Below are positions 12,321 through 24,936 of a stretch of 64,000 nucleotides of DNA, one piece after another. The stretch comes from Pristionchus mayeri (taxonomy: Eukaryota; Nematoda; Chromadorea; Rhabditida; Neodiplogasteridae): contig BTRK01000002.1 of NCBI GenBank assembly GCA_036245805.1, positions 21,011,067 to 21,075,066 on the forward strand, read 5' to 3'. The position numbers and the translations under genes were made by a program. Every line of letters begins with the position of its first letter. Position 1 is the first letter of the stretch. The notes under the pieces were generated by a model, which saw only the letters and a program-made list of their open reading frames with translations, was not told the origin of the DNA and did not search any database.

Positions 12321-13208
12321 GTGAATATTCATAAAGTCCATTGTTCAATATGAGGCCGTTTGTCTAAGAATCGAGCAAATCTGAATATGTTTTGACACAG
12401 CGAAAAATTTCAATTTTCTTTGCGATTTGGGGTTCTCCATGGTGCTGGTGACGATAGACGTACTCATTTTGCGCGAGGAGACCCCGTTTGATCCAGATGA
12501 GGTGGCGTTGAGATTAGATTTCATGCGATAACTCGCATACCAGATTCTGAGAAAAGATTTCCTGATGCAGAATGAGATGGTGAACACGGCTGTATATTTC
12601 AGTTATCACAAATTTAGACAATATTTTTTAAGTGTGGTAAAAATAGAACTTTCGACGGAGTAGGATTAGATGCTTGACACTTTAAACCTGTTTTCAACGC
12701 AAACTCATCTCGGTCCCACGTGGCCTCCTCGTGCAAAATGAAGGTGGTAAGACATTTCGAACAAAACATTTCGAACTAGGGGATAGACTAAAAGGCGGCG
12801 GCGGCCCACGGCCCGAGAAAACAGCCTAAAAGGCGGCGGCGGCAGGCGGCAGGCGGCCCGAATGTTGACTAAAAGGCGGCCCGCGGCCCATTTCGGCGGC
12901 CCGTTTTAGGAAGTGCATTTCCATCAACGTTTAGGCTTTATTTGTCATAGATTCAGTTTCTAAATTTTGTGTATGGTTATGCAATGACTGTAGTAGTTTG
13001 TCTGCAGCAGGGCTGTGATTATTTCTGACATTATCTGTGAGAACGGAACAGTCGGCATTAGGGAGTGGCACAAAGCTTTAAAGGGGTCGTATCGAGCTGA
13101 ACATTGGGGTGGATAACTCTGAAGGGTAGGGTACTCTTCCACCAAAGTGGGAGTACGGTAGCTCAACTTTTGCACACACCAAAATCAAAGATTAAATATC
13201 AATATCCC

Positions 13209-14560
13209 TGTCCGTTTCCTCTTCTCGTCTCCGATGTTGGTACTGTGAGAACAGAATGCGTAGTCCGTGTTGTGGTGGGCGAGAGCTATCACATTTTGTT
13301 GTACTACTCGCGGAACATTTTTTCTCCCGCGTTCCGCGGGTAATACAACAAAATATGATAACTCTCGCACACCACACCACGGACTACGCATTCTGTTCTC
13401 ACAGTAGAAGCAAAGGGGGCAGAGCAATAAAATCACTCAGCATATCTGCAAGGAACCCTTGATCAGACCGTACGGTACCGTACCCTTCGACACGGCCAGG
13501 ACTTCCGAATCTACACCAATAGCCACGTGATTACATCGGAGACTTCTACAGCCACTCTGGAATAGTCGCCCGAAGGTGGTGCTGATGACCGAGGCGTGGT
13601 CCATACATCGACGGCGGAATCCGGCTTGCTCTACGGGTTGGGCCTCGTCCAATCTGCTCTCCATCCTCTTTACCAGCACCTCCGTAAAGAGCTTATAAGG
13701 GATTGAAAGCAGGGCAATCGGTCGGAAGCTGTTGAGATCGGCCCGATATCCTTCTTGTGGATGAGGATCGAATTGGAGGCCTTCCATTACTTGGGGTACT
13801 CCTGAATGGTGAGGTAGTGGGAGAAGCGGTATGAGTGGAGGACGGGTCCTCCGTTGCGAAGCATCGATCCGTTGATCTTGTCGGACCCGCCCGCTCCGTT
13901 TCTCCTCACCCTCGTGATTGCGCTTCGGAGGGGAGGATGGGCGGGGTCGCATCGCGAGGTGGGGGGGGGGGGGGGGTCGGGCATCGAGGCACGAGTATCT
14001 CCGAACGGAAGAGATCGGAGTAGAACTCCTGCATTCTCTCCTCGATTCGTGCCCTACTCGTAATGGGGAGCACTGCATCCATCGGGGTCCTTCCTTTCGA
14101 CAGTGCCATCTTCGCCTTCTTCAGAGACTTCTTCTCCTCAGGTGCCTTCTCGTTGATGTCCGCCTTGACGAAGGCCTGGCAGGTCTTGTGCGTCCTCTGC
14201 TTCTCAAAAGCAGAACATGCCGGGTCGCTAGCATGTTCCTCGTTTCTGGATCCAGAATCGACATCGTTCGGAGAGGCGGGGGCAGGGGAGGGATGCAGGG
14301 ACTTGCGATGGTCTGGCACACCTCTTGAGGTCGGTCGAGAACTATTCGAAATCCTTCGTGGGATCGGGGTCCGATGCCCATTCGTACTCCTCTATCGCAG
14401 TCATATAGAGGGAAGGGTCGATGACTGGTCGAGGAGGACAAAGGGAGTACTGCCAACTTTTCTGTATCCGTACGTTGATCCGGATCCGTGCGCGGAGGAG
14501 GCGATGGTCGGAGGGGAAGGAGAAGCCCTTTACGACACTGATCCGCATATAAGCAAAGAA
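13209..14560. mobile_element. Rearranged RTE-type LINE fragment in the loop
   Basis: Sequence of the same family as the RTE element at 36056-39248. The first part (about 13209-13530, interrupted by the MITE) matches that element's 5' region in plus orientation (around 36275-36410). The larger part (about 13530-14550) matches its endonuclease end and reverse transcriptase start in minus orientation (about 37060-38090), with frames such as VVKGFSFPSDHRLLRARI and MESRLDEAQPVEQAGFRRR. Many frameshifts and deletions make it non-functional. Two opposite orientations in one copy recall 5' inversion by twin priming, or later rearrangement. Confidence 0.8.
13243..13404. mobile_element. 162-bp palindromic MITE, copy B
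   Basis: Palindrome with ends CTGTGAGAACAG... / ...CTGTTCTCACAG and TA on both sides (13241-13242 and 13405-13406). It interrupts the RTE fragment exactly: sequence before and after the MITE joins to match the uninterrupted RTE at about 36280-36310. That gives direct support for the element borders. Confidence 0.9.
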
Positions 14561-15439
14561 TTAGATATAACTTTTGTTGTTCTTTCGAATGATATATAAC
14601 ATGATATATAACACGCCTCGGGATATTGATATTTAATCTTTGATTTTGGTGTGTGCAAAAGTTGAGCTACCGTACTCCCACTTTGGTGGAAGAGTACCCT
14701 ACCCTTCAGAGTTATCCACCCCAATGTTCAGCTCGATACGACCCCTTTAAAGCTTTGTGCCACTCCCTAATGCCGACTGTTCCGTTCTCACAGATAATGT
14801 CAGAAATAATCACAGCCCTGCTGCAGACAAACTACTACAGTCATTGCATAACCATACACAAAATTTAGAAACTGAATCTATGACAAATAAAGCCTAAACG
14901 TTGATGGAAATGCACTTCCTAAAACGGGCCGCCGAAATGGGCCGCGGGCCGCCTTTTAGTCAACATTCGGGCCGCCTGCCGCCTGCCGCCGCCGCCTTTT
15001 AGGCTGTTTTCTCGGGCCGTGGGCCGCCGCCGCCTTTTAGTCTATCCCCTAGTTCGAAATGTCTTACCACCTTCATTTTGCACGAGGAGGCCACGTGGGA
15101 CCGAGATGAGTTTGCGTTGAAAACAGGTTTAAAGTGTCAAGCATCTAATCCTACTCCGTCGAAAGTTCTATTTTTACCACACTTAAAAAATATTGTCTAA
15201 ATTTGTGATAACTGAAATATACAGCCGTGTTCACCATCTCATTCTGCATCAGGAAATCTTTTCTCAGAATCTGGTATGCGAGTTACCTCCCTAGTTCCGA
15301 CTGTCCCGTTCTCACAGATAATGTCATTAATAATCACAGCCCTGCTGCAAACAAACCACTACAGTCATTGCATAACCAAATACAAAATGTATAAACTAAA
15401 TATATAGCAAATAAAACCCAAACGTTGATGGAAATGCAT

Positions 15440-15562
15440 TTACTAAAACATGCTGCGGGCCGTCTGCCGCCGGCCGCCTTTTAGTCAACATTCGGGCCGC
15501 CTGCCGCCGGCCGCCTTTTAGTCAACGTTCGGGCCGCGGGCCGCCTGCCGCCGGCCGCCTTT
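15440..15562. repeat. GC-rich tandem repeat
   Basis: About three tandem units of a ~36-40 bp sequence, GGGCCGCCTGCCGCCGGCC... then GCCTTTTAGTCAAC(A/G)TTC. The same motif, less regular, is in both arms of the large inverted repeat (about 12792-12905 and 14930-15046). It stands out against AT-rich surroundings. Confidence 0.8.
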
Positions 15563-16135
15563 TAGTCTATCCCTTCGAACTAGGACGTTTCGCACAATTT
15601 TCGTGAATTTTCATGAGCGCGCACACCACTTTGGAAGCTATTTTCGCATTATTTAAATGATTTTTACGTAATTTATTTATCAATTACGTTCTTGACAGTG
15701 ACGAAAAATATATTAATGAGAACAAAATCCTTATTAATTAAGTTTTGGGTGAAATTGTGCGAAACGTCCTAGTTCGGAATGTCGTTATTCGATTTTGTTT
15801 GTTCGAGATGTCTTATCACCCAAAATGAATATACCTAACGTCACTAGCACCATTGAGAACATCAAGTCGCATAATTGCAGAAAATTGATTTTTTGTTGTT
15901 GTTGTAGGCTTGATTCTTAGCCAAACGGCATTATATTTAATAGTCATTGGGTTTACTCACTAGGGGAGGGTAATCATGTGCAGAATTGTAAGATTATAAG
16001 AGAAACTTGTTCACCTTAGTCAGAAAATCAATAATTTGAAGTAGTTCTTTAACTGCCGGTATCGCAAAATGGCCTTGGGTTGTCAGATGATTCCCAGGAA
16101 TCGATTTTTCACGTGGAGACCTGAATTCAGTGAAA
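15563..16135. other. Intergenic after the inverted repeat
   Basis: AT-rich DNA with a repeated CCTAGTTCGGAATGTC-like phrase (15585-15600 and 15765-15785) related to the repeat arms. No exon is supported before the acceptor at 16128-16130. Confidence 0.45.
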
Positions 16136-17507
16136 ATGTATTGGTTTGAGGCGATCGAAGCGCTCGCGACCATGTTCGTTCACACGATGGAATTAATCGT
16201 GGAAAGAGAAGAGAAAGGGAGACGAAAGGAGAAGAAGCAGTCAGAGTTTATCCCCTCTTCACACAACACCCTCCAACGATCCTCCCTTTCACATGGGCAT
16301 CACAACCAGTATGATAGAGAATCTTCCACTCAAAGTCTCGCCCAATCAATGTATCAACAAGGAGGATATGGAGAAAGATGGGAAGAGAGTAGGATGGATA
16401 TGAACGACTTCAATCTCAATCGATCTCATTCGAGTGTGGATGGAGGAGAAGAAGAGAATGGATGGGTGGATGGAGGAGAGGAAATGCCTTTGTTATATGA
16501 AGAATATATCGAGGGAAGGAGAAGATGTAGCGGAGGATTGTGTGAAGAAGAAGGAGGGAAGAACGTGGAGAGAAGATATGGAGGAGGATTGAGAGGAAGA
16601 AGAACGTCCTCTATCTCTCCAACCAAGAACACCATTCACAGTAATTCGGACCCTAAGCTCGTCTCTGTACCACAGATAAGAATCGACGGACTAGTGAAGG
16701 TGATTTACTTGCTTTGTTCAGATATATTTTTCCATTTCCAGGCAAGAATCACGAGAAAAGGCATCTCTGCAAGCCCGAACAAAAAAATTTTGAAAGGAAT
16801 GGAAATGAAGATCAAAAGAGAGGGGTAATGCATTAATTTGATTTAAATTATGAAGGTGATAAGAGTACGAAAATGTAATATGTTTTTCCAGATCTACTAT
16901 CGGAACGGGAAAGCCGAACATTATGCACGAGAACAGTATCCTTGTCAAGATATGCCCCAAGAGTTCAAGCGCTCAGAAATACGGAGTTGATTGCCAGGTA
17001 TATTTGCTTGTTGTATCTTATAAGAATACTGACTCATTTGGTGATTGAGTGTTGATTGGCAGGGGTCATCATTCATCTCTCGAAGCAGAGCAAGAACCCT
17101 CGGAATGCTACCAGAGAGTGAGGATAACGAGACGAGGAAGGAAGTTATTCACGAGAGGAAGACCACTGCTCTCGAGGTGAGAATGCCATGGTACTACGGA
17201 CTGGGAGAGGGGGGAGGAGGGGGGATCACTGCTACTCCTCATCTCTTGCAGGAGACAGTAGTTGAGAGTAGGAAGAAGAAGGAAGTGAAGGCGGAGTTGC
17301 ACGACGGAAGATTGGTGAAGAACCCTGTAGAAGCGACATTCAACTCCAATCTCTCGGAGACGTGGTGGGCGATGGGGGCGAGGAGGGATGGAGCATCGCT
17401 GCTGAGTAATCGACTGCAAGTGCATCCCTTTATTTACATGGTAAATACCATTTATATTATTATAGGAAGCGCATTGTAGAACAGAAAAAGGACGACGTGG
17501 GAATTGA
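16136..17507 (+). CDS. Unrecognised low-complexity protein
   Basis: Six exons, 16136-16699, 16742-16824, 16892-16997, 17063-17176, 17252-17440 and 17466-17507, with all phases closing to 365 residues. I do not recognise a domain. The first exon starts MYWFEAIEALATMFVHTMEL, behind a TTCAG acceptor, and continues as a Glu/Arg/Ser/Gly-rich stretch (GGEEENGWVDGGEEMP...), probably disordered. Exons C-E are more ordered (MHENSILVKICPKSSS, TRKEVIHERKTTALE, FNSNLSETWWAMGARRDG). AATAAA at 17709-17714. Intron 4 has a G-rich tract. The complete phase agreement makes the gene real; function unknown. Confidence 0.7.
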
Positions 17508-19198
17508 TGGAGACAAGAAGAGAAAATCAGAGGAGAATGTATGATGTGAGGAGAGTTGGATGAGACATTTAAATGCACCCTATACCCCCTTGACCTCCTC
17601 TCATCCACTACTATCCTCTCCGTTCCTTCCCCTGACGAAGTACGCACATCTCTATTCTAATCCGTTCTCCCAGAGTCTCTTTCTTCATCACCTCCATCAT
17701 CAGTATTAAATAAAACCATCGATGCTTCTTTTGTCTGATGCCAATCTTAGCGTGGTTCGTGTCCAATCACTTGTTTTTGACTCTTCTGGCCATTTAAATA
17801 ACTGATGTTGAATTTGCAGAGAGCATGAATGATCGTAAGATGACACCAAGGCAAGAGTGTACAAGATGGAGAAAGCATCCGAAAAGTGACTTAAATTCAA
17901 TTCTTCCTATTCATTGTTGTTCAAGATCTTATTAGTTGTTCCAGAATATAGCTGTTATAGATCATCGCTCTCTGGTCTCATAGAAGTCTTTCTTCAGAGG
18001 ACAACATGAGCTTGTGGAAGTTATAGTGGGTTCATACCAGAATTTTCCATTTTCCTTGGAGTGAAGGTCAAAGATCACGAAATATTAGAAATTGCAATAT
18101 CTGATGCTGGTAGCGTATTGAGTTAGCTGTGGAAATACCTTTTCGCAATTATCATACCACTTCTTTACTGTGACATCCTGATAATAAATTATTGTTCAGG
18201 TGAATGAAAGCAAGTTAAATGAATTGGATGAGAAAGAGATAGCAGAGAGGACGATAAGGTAACCATTATATAGATTTATTTTTCCGTCTACTTTTTTAAT
18301 TTGAAGCTATTATTTTTAGCTTTTCATTAATATTTAGTTATTGCAATCTACGTTAATATCTCTATTTTTGTAAGATCCATCTCATCTTGTTCTGTAGGCA
18401 GTGTCACAATAAGGAGGGGTCATAGTTATGCCATTCAAATAGTTCTTTCCCGCCTAATATATAGTACGCGTCGTATGTCTCTCTGATTCGTATGCTCTCT
18501 CGCTCTCTCTCATTCTCTGTCCATCTGACTTGGCGGGAAGAGAGGAGAGTCCACACGCGTCCTTTGACTTCTTCATTTACAGCTCTTATCTCGCTTCTTC
18601 GATATCGCTGAAATAATGTTCAAAAAAGTGAACAGGGTTAAGTATTTATTGTTTTAGTTATTTTGACATCCCTCTGCCAGGGGCGCGCATTTAATTTATT
18701 CACGTGGTCATTGACATTGTCGCACATTATAATTTCGATAATTGGAATGGGGAAAATAAGGTTGTATGTTGATGGCTAGTATTTCAGAGGGCTCACCTTC
18801 CTAATTCGATGATTGGTTAAATTCTGAGACCAGCCAGACGAACCTTATTTATCTCACAATAGTTCCTTTTTCTCTCACGCTCATTTTATTTACCCTTTTC
18901 ATTGTCTTAGATAGATATAAGAAGACATCGATTTTGATGGTAAACGAAAACATCTTATGTATTGTTGTTCAATTCTCGTGTATTCCATACCACTAAACGT
19001 GCATGGCTGCGAATACGATGTTGTTTCATCTCTTTGTTCCCTGTTCTCGAATAAAACATTGACCTGCATGTATTAGAATATACTGCATACACATATATTC
19101 ATATAGTCGGTTTGCATCCGATTCATCTACCTCTCATTAGAACTTGTGATTTTTTGCCAATGCTCACATTCAGGTATTAACTTCTACTAATCATCAAG
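17508..19198. other. Intergenic
   Basis: 3' UTR of the upstream gene, then about 1.5 kb AT-rich DNA without splice-phased exons. Probably includes the promoter of the AT-hook gene; an upstream CATTCAG acceptor at about 19168-19173 could serve its leader. Confidence 0.45.
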
Positions 19199-19902
19199 AT
19201 GAACTCTCCTAAGGCTACAGTGAGTGATCTTTAAACATGATTTATTGATGTTCATGTATGTATATGTTAAGGTGGCAAAGAGAGGACGCGGTCGTCCCGC
19301 AGGCAAGACTAGCAAGGCCGCAGCCAAAGTGAGAAAGGGGAGGGGGTGGTTGATGAGCAAGTATGTGCAGGATACCTCTGCTCCTCCCGCTAAGAGGGGA
19401 CGTCCTTCCAAGACTGCCGTCACTGCCAAGAGCGAGAGTGCTGCTGTGAGACACTTTCTCAACTACTCGAAGATAGAGCAGTATTTGAAGCGTTGGGAGG
19501 ATGAGGGATTGAGATGATTTGAGATAACTATTGTTTACAGTCCACCTCGTCTGGATCCTCTGTGAAAGTGGCCAAGGCTGTTGCTTCCCCTAAGGTTTGA
19601 AGAGCGGAGTGTGTTGGGTATCGATAATTATTGATTGGTGTTGTGCAGGCGTCCCCCAAGAAGCGCGGGCGTCCTTCCAAGTCCCCCAAGAAGGCAACGA
19701 CTGCTTCTACTTCCTCTCCCAAGAAGAGAGGACGCCCTGCTGGAAAGGCCGCGGCCGCGGCCGCGAAAGCGAAAACTACACCCAAGAAGGCAGCCAAGGT
19801 AAGGAGAGAGAGACGAGTAGAGAGATGCGAATACACTCATTTCAGTCTCCTGCTGCAGCCTCTGGCGAAAAGAGAGGAAGAGGCAGACCCAGAAAGGCCT
19901 AA
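19199..19902 (+). CDS. AT-hook (HMGA-like) chromatin protein, five hooks
   Basis: Small basic nuclear protein of HMGA type, expected to bind the minor groove of AT-rich DNA. Exons 19199-19219, 19272-19328, 19371-19445, 19541-19594, 19649-19798 and 19846-19902 all close in phase, 137 residues. Five AT-hooks are visible: KRGRGRPAGK (exon 2), KRGRPSK (exon 3), KKRGRPSK and KKRGRPAGK (exon 5), and KRGRGRPRKA at the very C-terminus. Linkers are Ala/Ser/Lys-Pro rich. No HMG box or histone H1 winged helix. Length and hook number resemble C. elegans HMG-11/HMG-12; which one is not decided. Confidence 0.88.
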
Positions 19903-20339
19903 GTCTCTACCCCTTCTCTTCTTACTTCGGTAGATGAGGATCATTATATGACTAGTTTACACTGTGTATAAGCTAGATTATCGTCTTTTGCGATTTTCGT
20001 CCCATGTCCATTCGTCTATATACATCCATTCACTCACCCACATTGTGAATCTATTCCTCAAGTTTCCTCAACATATATTCCTTTCGTCTGCTAAAAGCGT
20101 TCCCTCATTTCTAATGTTATCTTACCCTACTCACGCCCGAACTACTCACTTCGATCTCTGCTAAGTTATTATGCATTGATTCGTTTTACATGTTCTCAAT
20201 TTGATTTTTATTCGATAAAGCTTCTTCTGTCACGGATAATTCTTACACGAAACAGGTTTCCCAGCCTTGCATAATATTTACACATACTATCGATATGTGG
20301 GGTTGAGGAGAAAGAAATTAAGGATGACTCTTCGGAGAT
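19903..20339. other. Intergenic
   Basis: Pyrimidine-rich 3' flank of the AT-hook gene and AT-rich DNA. No gene seen. Confidence 0.45.
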
Positions 20340-22591
20340 CTCTTCAGTCGAGAATCACAGCAGCAAGAACAGTGAGAGATGTACGCAGAGGGCATTGAGA
20401 GTAGCGATGAATGGCTGTTCTCAGATAATGTCTCGGTGTGATTTATTGGACTGTGATCAGCCTAAGTTGAGAGCACTGTGCGCCCTTCTGTACTCCGTCG
20501 CGAGTGAAGAACCGAAGGCCGTGAGTGAAGCAGTCGCCACTTTTGTCAATACTCTCCCCTTTGAGTGCTACAAACACAAGATGTTCGAAGTAATGAAGTA
20601 TGAGCAGAGTGAGATCGACGAGGATAAGACTGCGCCTTCCATTGTGAGTTCAAAGGGGAAGAAGGAAGAGGAGAAAAGAATCACAGGTGGTCGATTGCAT
20701 CACCGATCTCGTTATCATGTCACTCGGAGTACTCATTGAGGTCAGTCATCTTGTAGATACCCACATACTTGTTCCACTAGCGGTGGTTGCCAGTTGTCAA
20801 TCTCCTTTTAAGTGTTACTTAGTGATCATGTTTCAGAAAGTATCCGATGATGCACCGGCATCGGAACTGGGAGCAATAGAAAGGTAACCCATGTGATCAC
20901 ATCCACTTCTTCACCTAAATAATCTTTTATTGATGATATCCCGGTTATGCTTTTTATGCGAACGGTAAAACGAGCAATGTAAACAATATCAGAGCAAATC
21001 TACTGGCTAGCATTCGCGTGAAAAAGGAGCTGATTGAAGTCGAACGAATGATTCTCGTGAGGATTTTAACGGTTTACCCTGATAATATAGAGGAAGGTGT
21101 CATTTCGACAGTGCCTCAAACTGACTGGTAGCATTTATTTTCGGAAAATAATTAGACTTGAAATAACAAATGCCATCCAAACCAGAGAAAACACTCACGT
21201 TCTTAAACTAGTCACAGAGGTCTGAAACCAGGCGAAATTTTTTAAGCAGATAGTCGTCAAGTCATAGCAATTTTCTATTATTGGATTTCTTTATCTGTCG
21301 TTGAGCATAATCACATAATTATGGGGGTATTTTGAATGCTATCGTTTAGTCAGAAGAAGAAATGAAGATAAGATTGAGTGAGGAGAAGAAAAGAGAAGAA
21401 CAGTTACGATCCAGTGGTGGTTATGAGAAGGAACGGAAGAGAAAAGGTATCTATCTTTGTTCTATGAGAGAGAAGAACATCATTTATCTCTCTCAGCAAG
21501 GTATCGACAGAAGATGAAGGGAGGAGCAACGACATCGGAGGAAGAGAAGATAGACGAGGAAGATGGGGACGAGGAATGGAATGGAAGAGAAGAAGACGGG
21601 AATGGGGAATGGAATGGAATCAAGAGTGAACCTATCGATGACGAATACCCCCAAATGAATCCCAATGAGAAAATACTTAATCTGTCAGTTATTTTTCTGT
21701 TACAATTTTTTCTGCATAGTAATATTATTGTTTATTATAAATGTTGGAATGATTATTAAAATTAGTATGATCATTGTAGGTGTGAGTCTCTTCCTTCAAC
21801 AAGTGGAATGAATCGAGTAAAGGAGGAGTTAGTAGATGAAGAAGAAGTCAAGGAAATTGTGAGCAGATCCCACTTGTTATTTATAGAGGTTTAAGGGATC
21901 TCTGAATATGTAATGTTACAATACAACAAATATTTTATCACACTATCTATATTTGGAAAAAAGTGGATCTTTAAATTATATATGTTTGTTTCACATGATC
22001 AGAAAATATAATTAGTAATTCATTTTTGGTGTTGCAGGAGCCGTCTAATTTCATGACTCGGACTCGAGCAAGGATGAAAAGATTAGGAAGACTGACTAGT
22101 GGAGGGACGGAAAGAAGAGAGAAGATAGTAGGAGCAACTGTAGAAATAAGTGGAGTGAAGAGAATGAACTCCAATGTTTTCGAGCCGAGCAACTCCGTTC
22201 GTTTACAAAATGGCTTGAGATTAAGAGATTAATGCGATTTGCAGAAAGATAATTCCCTGGTTAACAAAATACCTCGAGTGAACTTGGCTATGAATCCAAC
22301 GAGACCTGGTCCTTCACTCTTGAAAAGCAGACTGTGAGTGATATTGCTCAGTTTTAGATGTTTCCTGGATGAGTCATTCACAACTTTTTAATTATTTTAA
22401 AAGTTTTAATTTCTGGATATGTTTAATTATAACTGGATGGCAGGGGTCGACTGCAGAACGACGACAATTCTCCGCCCTCTTCCTCTACTCCTCCTTTAAC
22501 CCTTCGATCGATCCTCCAATCAGAGATGACTGCTTCCCAATCCGATGAGAAATCCTCTTTTCAGAGGAAACGAATCAAAAGGGGGGAATAG
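20340..22591 (+). CDS. Unrecognised nuclear-type protein
   Basis: I do not recognise the family. An ordered N-terminal part (PKLRALCALLYSVASEEPKA, FVNTLPFECYKHKMFEVM) runs to 20643, then exons 20687-20740 (VVDCITDLVIMSLGVLIE), 20836-20885, 20992-21058 (ANLLASIRVKKELIEVERMI), 21352-21447, 21499-21681, 21780-21859, about 22039-22200, 22243-22341, and last 22444-22591. The C-terminal half is Glu/Asp and Lys/Arg rich with a SUMO-like IKSEPIDDE motif, then basic KRLGRLTSGGTERREK and a Ser/Pro tail ending KRIKRGE. The true start is unclear: the frame is open upstream of 20395 without an obvious ATG, so a 5' exon may be missing. Composition suggests a chromatin or transcription factor partner; that is inference only. 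Confidence 0.55.
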
Positions 22592-24936
22592 GATGTCCTA
22601 TTCTTGACTCCTTCCTAATTTGTAGTTGTTGATATAGGCTGGTCGATGGAACAGCACTCATCAAATTTGTTTGATATATATGGTCTGCTTCAATAGTCTT
22701 CGTCGACCTGTCTGCCCAACTTCACTGTATTTGAAATTAACCCACCCTCTCCCTCCCATGTTCTCTTTATTACGAGTTGTTCTTCATTAAGTCAAGCCTT
22801 AATACAGTTGTGTTGCATACTTATAATTAAATCCTTGGAGTAACGAATAATACGTTTTCTTCTTTCACTTCGCAATCTGAGGTTACCTTCAAGTTCGGTA
22901 TGCATCCGAAATGGAATATCTGCCATACGACAGAATACGAAACGGATTCTTTAATTTACATAATCGTGAATGAACGAGTCTCCAAAACAGTTCATCGTTA
23001 TTTTTAGCTCCAGCTGGAAAATTGTAATGACCTATTCCTTTTTTTGCAATGGCTCGCAGTGTCTAGCTTGCTTATTACTATGCTTAGGGAATGCAGATCG
23101 GGAAACGAGGAAACTCTTCCTTCTCTTCCCATCTCACTCTCTCTCGATCCCATTCGAAACAACTTCTCCAATCCATATTCCTCGTATTGCACAGTCCTCG
23201 TCCATCTCTCTATCTCTCCCTCTCCCTCCTCTCTCCCTCTCTCTCTTACTCTACGAGAGTGTAGGTTTCTGTTGGATGAAGTGAGAGACACCTTCCCTTC
23301 CTGTGCGTTCCATCATCCTTTCAGCTTCTATTCCCTTCTCTCCCTTCTCTTCTTCTTCCTTCTCTCATTCTCCAGTTCTTTCTCTCTATTCCCTTCTAAG
23401 CTCGTCATCACAATCACTTTTCCTCCTTATTCTTCTCTTTTCTCTTCCAATAATCTTTCTCTATTTCTTCATATTCTCTTCTCGTCGTTCGCACTTCTCA
23501 CAACCCCATTCTCTTTTTTCTCTCCACATCGTGTCATTTTTTGTCTTTTATTCTTCGTGGGAAGATTTCCTTCCATATCTCTTCCCTCGTCTTCTCTTCC
23601 TAATTCACTAATGTCATTACCCCGTGCCTGTCAAATCATTTCCCTTCGCAGGGATCATCCCCCCATGTTATCTCACCAGTTATCTATTCATGTTTCATCT
23701 ACTCAACCTTTTCATCTCTCACCCTTTCATTCTCTTTCTCCTCATTCTCCACACTTCCGTTATCTCTCATTGCAAACATGGGTATGCTCTGAATTCTCTT
23801 TTTCTCTTCTCTCTTACTACTTTCAATGATGATGATGCTCTTTTCTCTCTCTACTCATTCCTTCCCTTCTTCCATGAGTAATCATCAGTCTACTGGGTGT
23901 TGGTTGTCGTGTGCAAACTCTAACAGTTCTTTTTCTAGTCGATTTTACTTCGTAGCTCCTCGTTTTTTCCCTAAATTTTCTCTAGTTTCAAAAACATATT
24001 ATTATATCCTTGTTCCTAATTACAATACAATACTGGATAATTCGTCAATCCAAAATCGAGACTTAAGTATGCTATTTCGCCGTACACCATTGCTTTCATT
24101 ATAGAACCATTTTTAAAATTGTCATATGGATCTTATGAGAGCGTCTTCTGTTAGATAGGTGATGATGGTTAGAGAGGAAGGAATGTGAAGATAAGACAGT
24201 TGGAGCACTTTGGGCAGTACTAGAGGAAATTGATAGAGAGAGAGATGATGAGATAGAAATGAGAACATGTGTGGATGGATTGAATGGAAGGGAGTTGAGG
24301 AGTGTAGTCCCTCATTGTGTTCCCTCTTCCCATGAGCGAAGGAGGGAAGAGAGGGAGGCAGTTTTTCCCCTGAGAGGGCCGAGTGACTAAGAGACGAGAA
24401 AAGAGAGTCGACATCAATAATTCTGAACCCTCCACCGATTACTCCATCTTCTCCATCTTTGTTCATACATATTTGTATCGATTTAAAAAAAAGTAAATTT
24501 GATATTGGATATTCGTGATGCGATATTAGAGAGTATAATGAGTGTGATACTTGCAGATCGTCCATCGTCTCTCTCTCTCTCTTGATCTCTTCATCAGAAG
24601 GGAGAGATGTCCTTCTCTCGCCATCCTCGTTCCCCCTCCATGGGCATCTATTCACCCGTGAGGAATGGAGCTCTCAATGGATCTCACTCCGCCATCCCCC
24701 ACTCTCACTCCACAGACGTATCGTCAGTTTCATTATATTATATTTTTATAATAGCTTCCACTTACACAGTAGTCCGATGAATATGTCTGTATTGGCCTTG
24801 TTCTTGCACGATCTAACCCATTCCTCCTTTCCATCTCCAGTTCTCTCCAATTAATTATCCCATTCTGAGTCGTAATCATGCAATCAGAGTGTCATCATGG
24901 CCCCATCCTTCTCCCTCGACCCTCGTCTCTTCTGGA
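22592..24936. other. Intergenic, polypyrimidine-rich
   Basis: Long open frames at 23000-23900 are Ser/Leu/Phe low complexity from T/C-rich DNA. A possible exon at 24607-24713 plus (starts MSFSRHPRSPSMGIYSPV, acceptors and donor present) and a minus-strand alternative at 24540-24655 (EDGERRTSLPSDEEIKRERE, GT donor) overlap; neither could be linked to a gene with closed phase. Confidence 0.4.

Larger units (their letters stand above)
12530..15284. repeat. Large inverted repeat (arms 12530-13208 and 14621-15284)
   Basis: Two arms of 679 and 664 bp are near-identical in opposite orientation; the 15-bp length difference is an extra ACATTTCGAACAAAA-type duplication in the left arm near 12750-12772. 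Each arm includes a GC-rich block of GGCGGC/GGCCGC repeats with TTTTAGTC. A third, partial, direct copy of the right arm's inner sequence follows at 15285-15440. The 1.4 kb loop is a broken retrotransposon carrying a MITE. No transposase and no clear target duplication at the outer ends are seen, so the class is unknown. Confidence 0.8.

Noticed and set aside
13437..14328. Overlapping frames on both strands as host genes
   Set aside because: They are frames of a decayed RTE element; RT/endonuclease motifs match the element at 36-39 kb.
12960..14868. Identical 71-codon frames at 12960-13175 (-) and 14653-14868 (+) as genes
   Set aside because: They lie in the arms of the large inverted repeat and show no coding features.
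20395..20739. Reading straight through 20644-20686 as coding
   Set aside because: A 43-bp GT-AG intron there restores the frame into VVDCITDLVIMSLG, which continues in phase through the next exons; read-through gives a Lys/Glu string and then a stop.
23000..23880. Long overlapping open frames (up to 261 codons) rich in Ser, Leu and Phe
   Set aside because: They come from T/C-rich low-complexity DNA, have no splice-phased context or domain, and similar frames appear in all pyrimidine-rich spacers.
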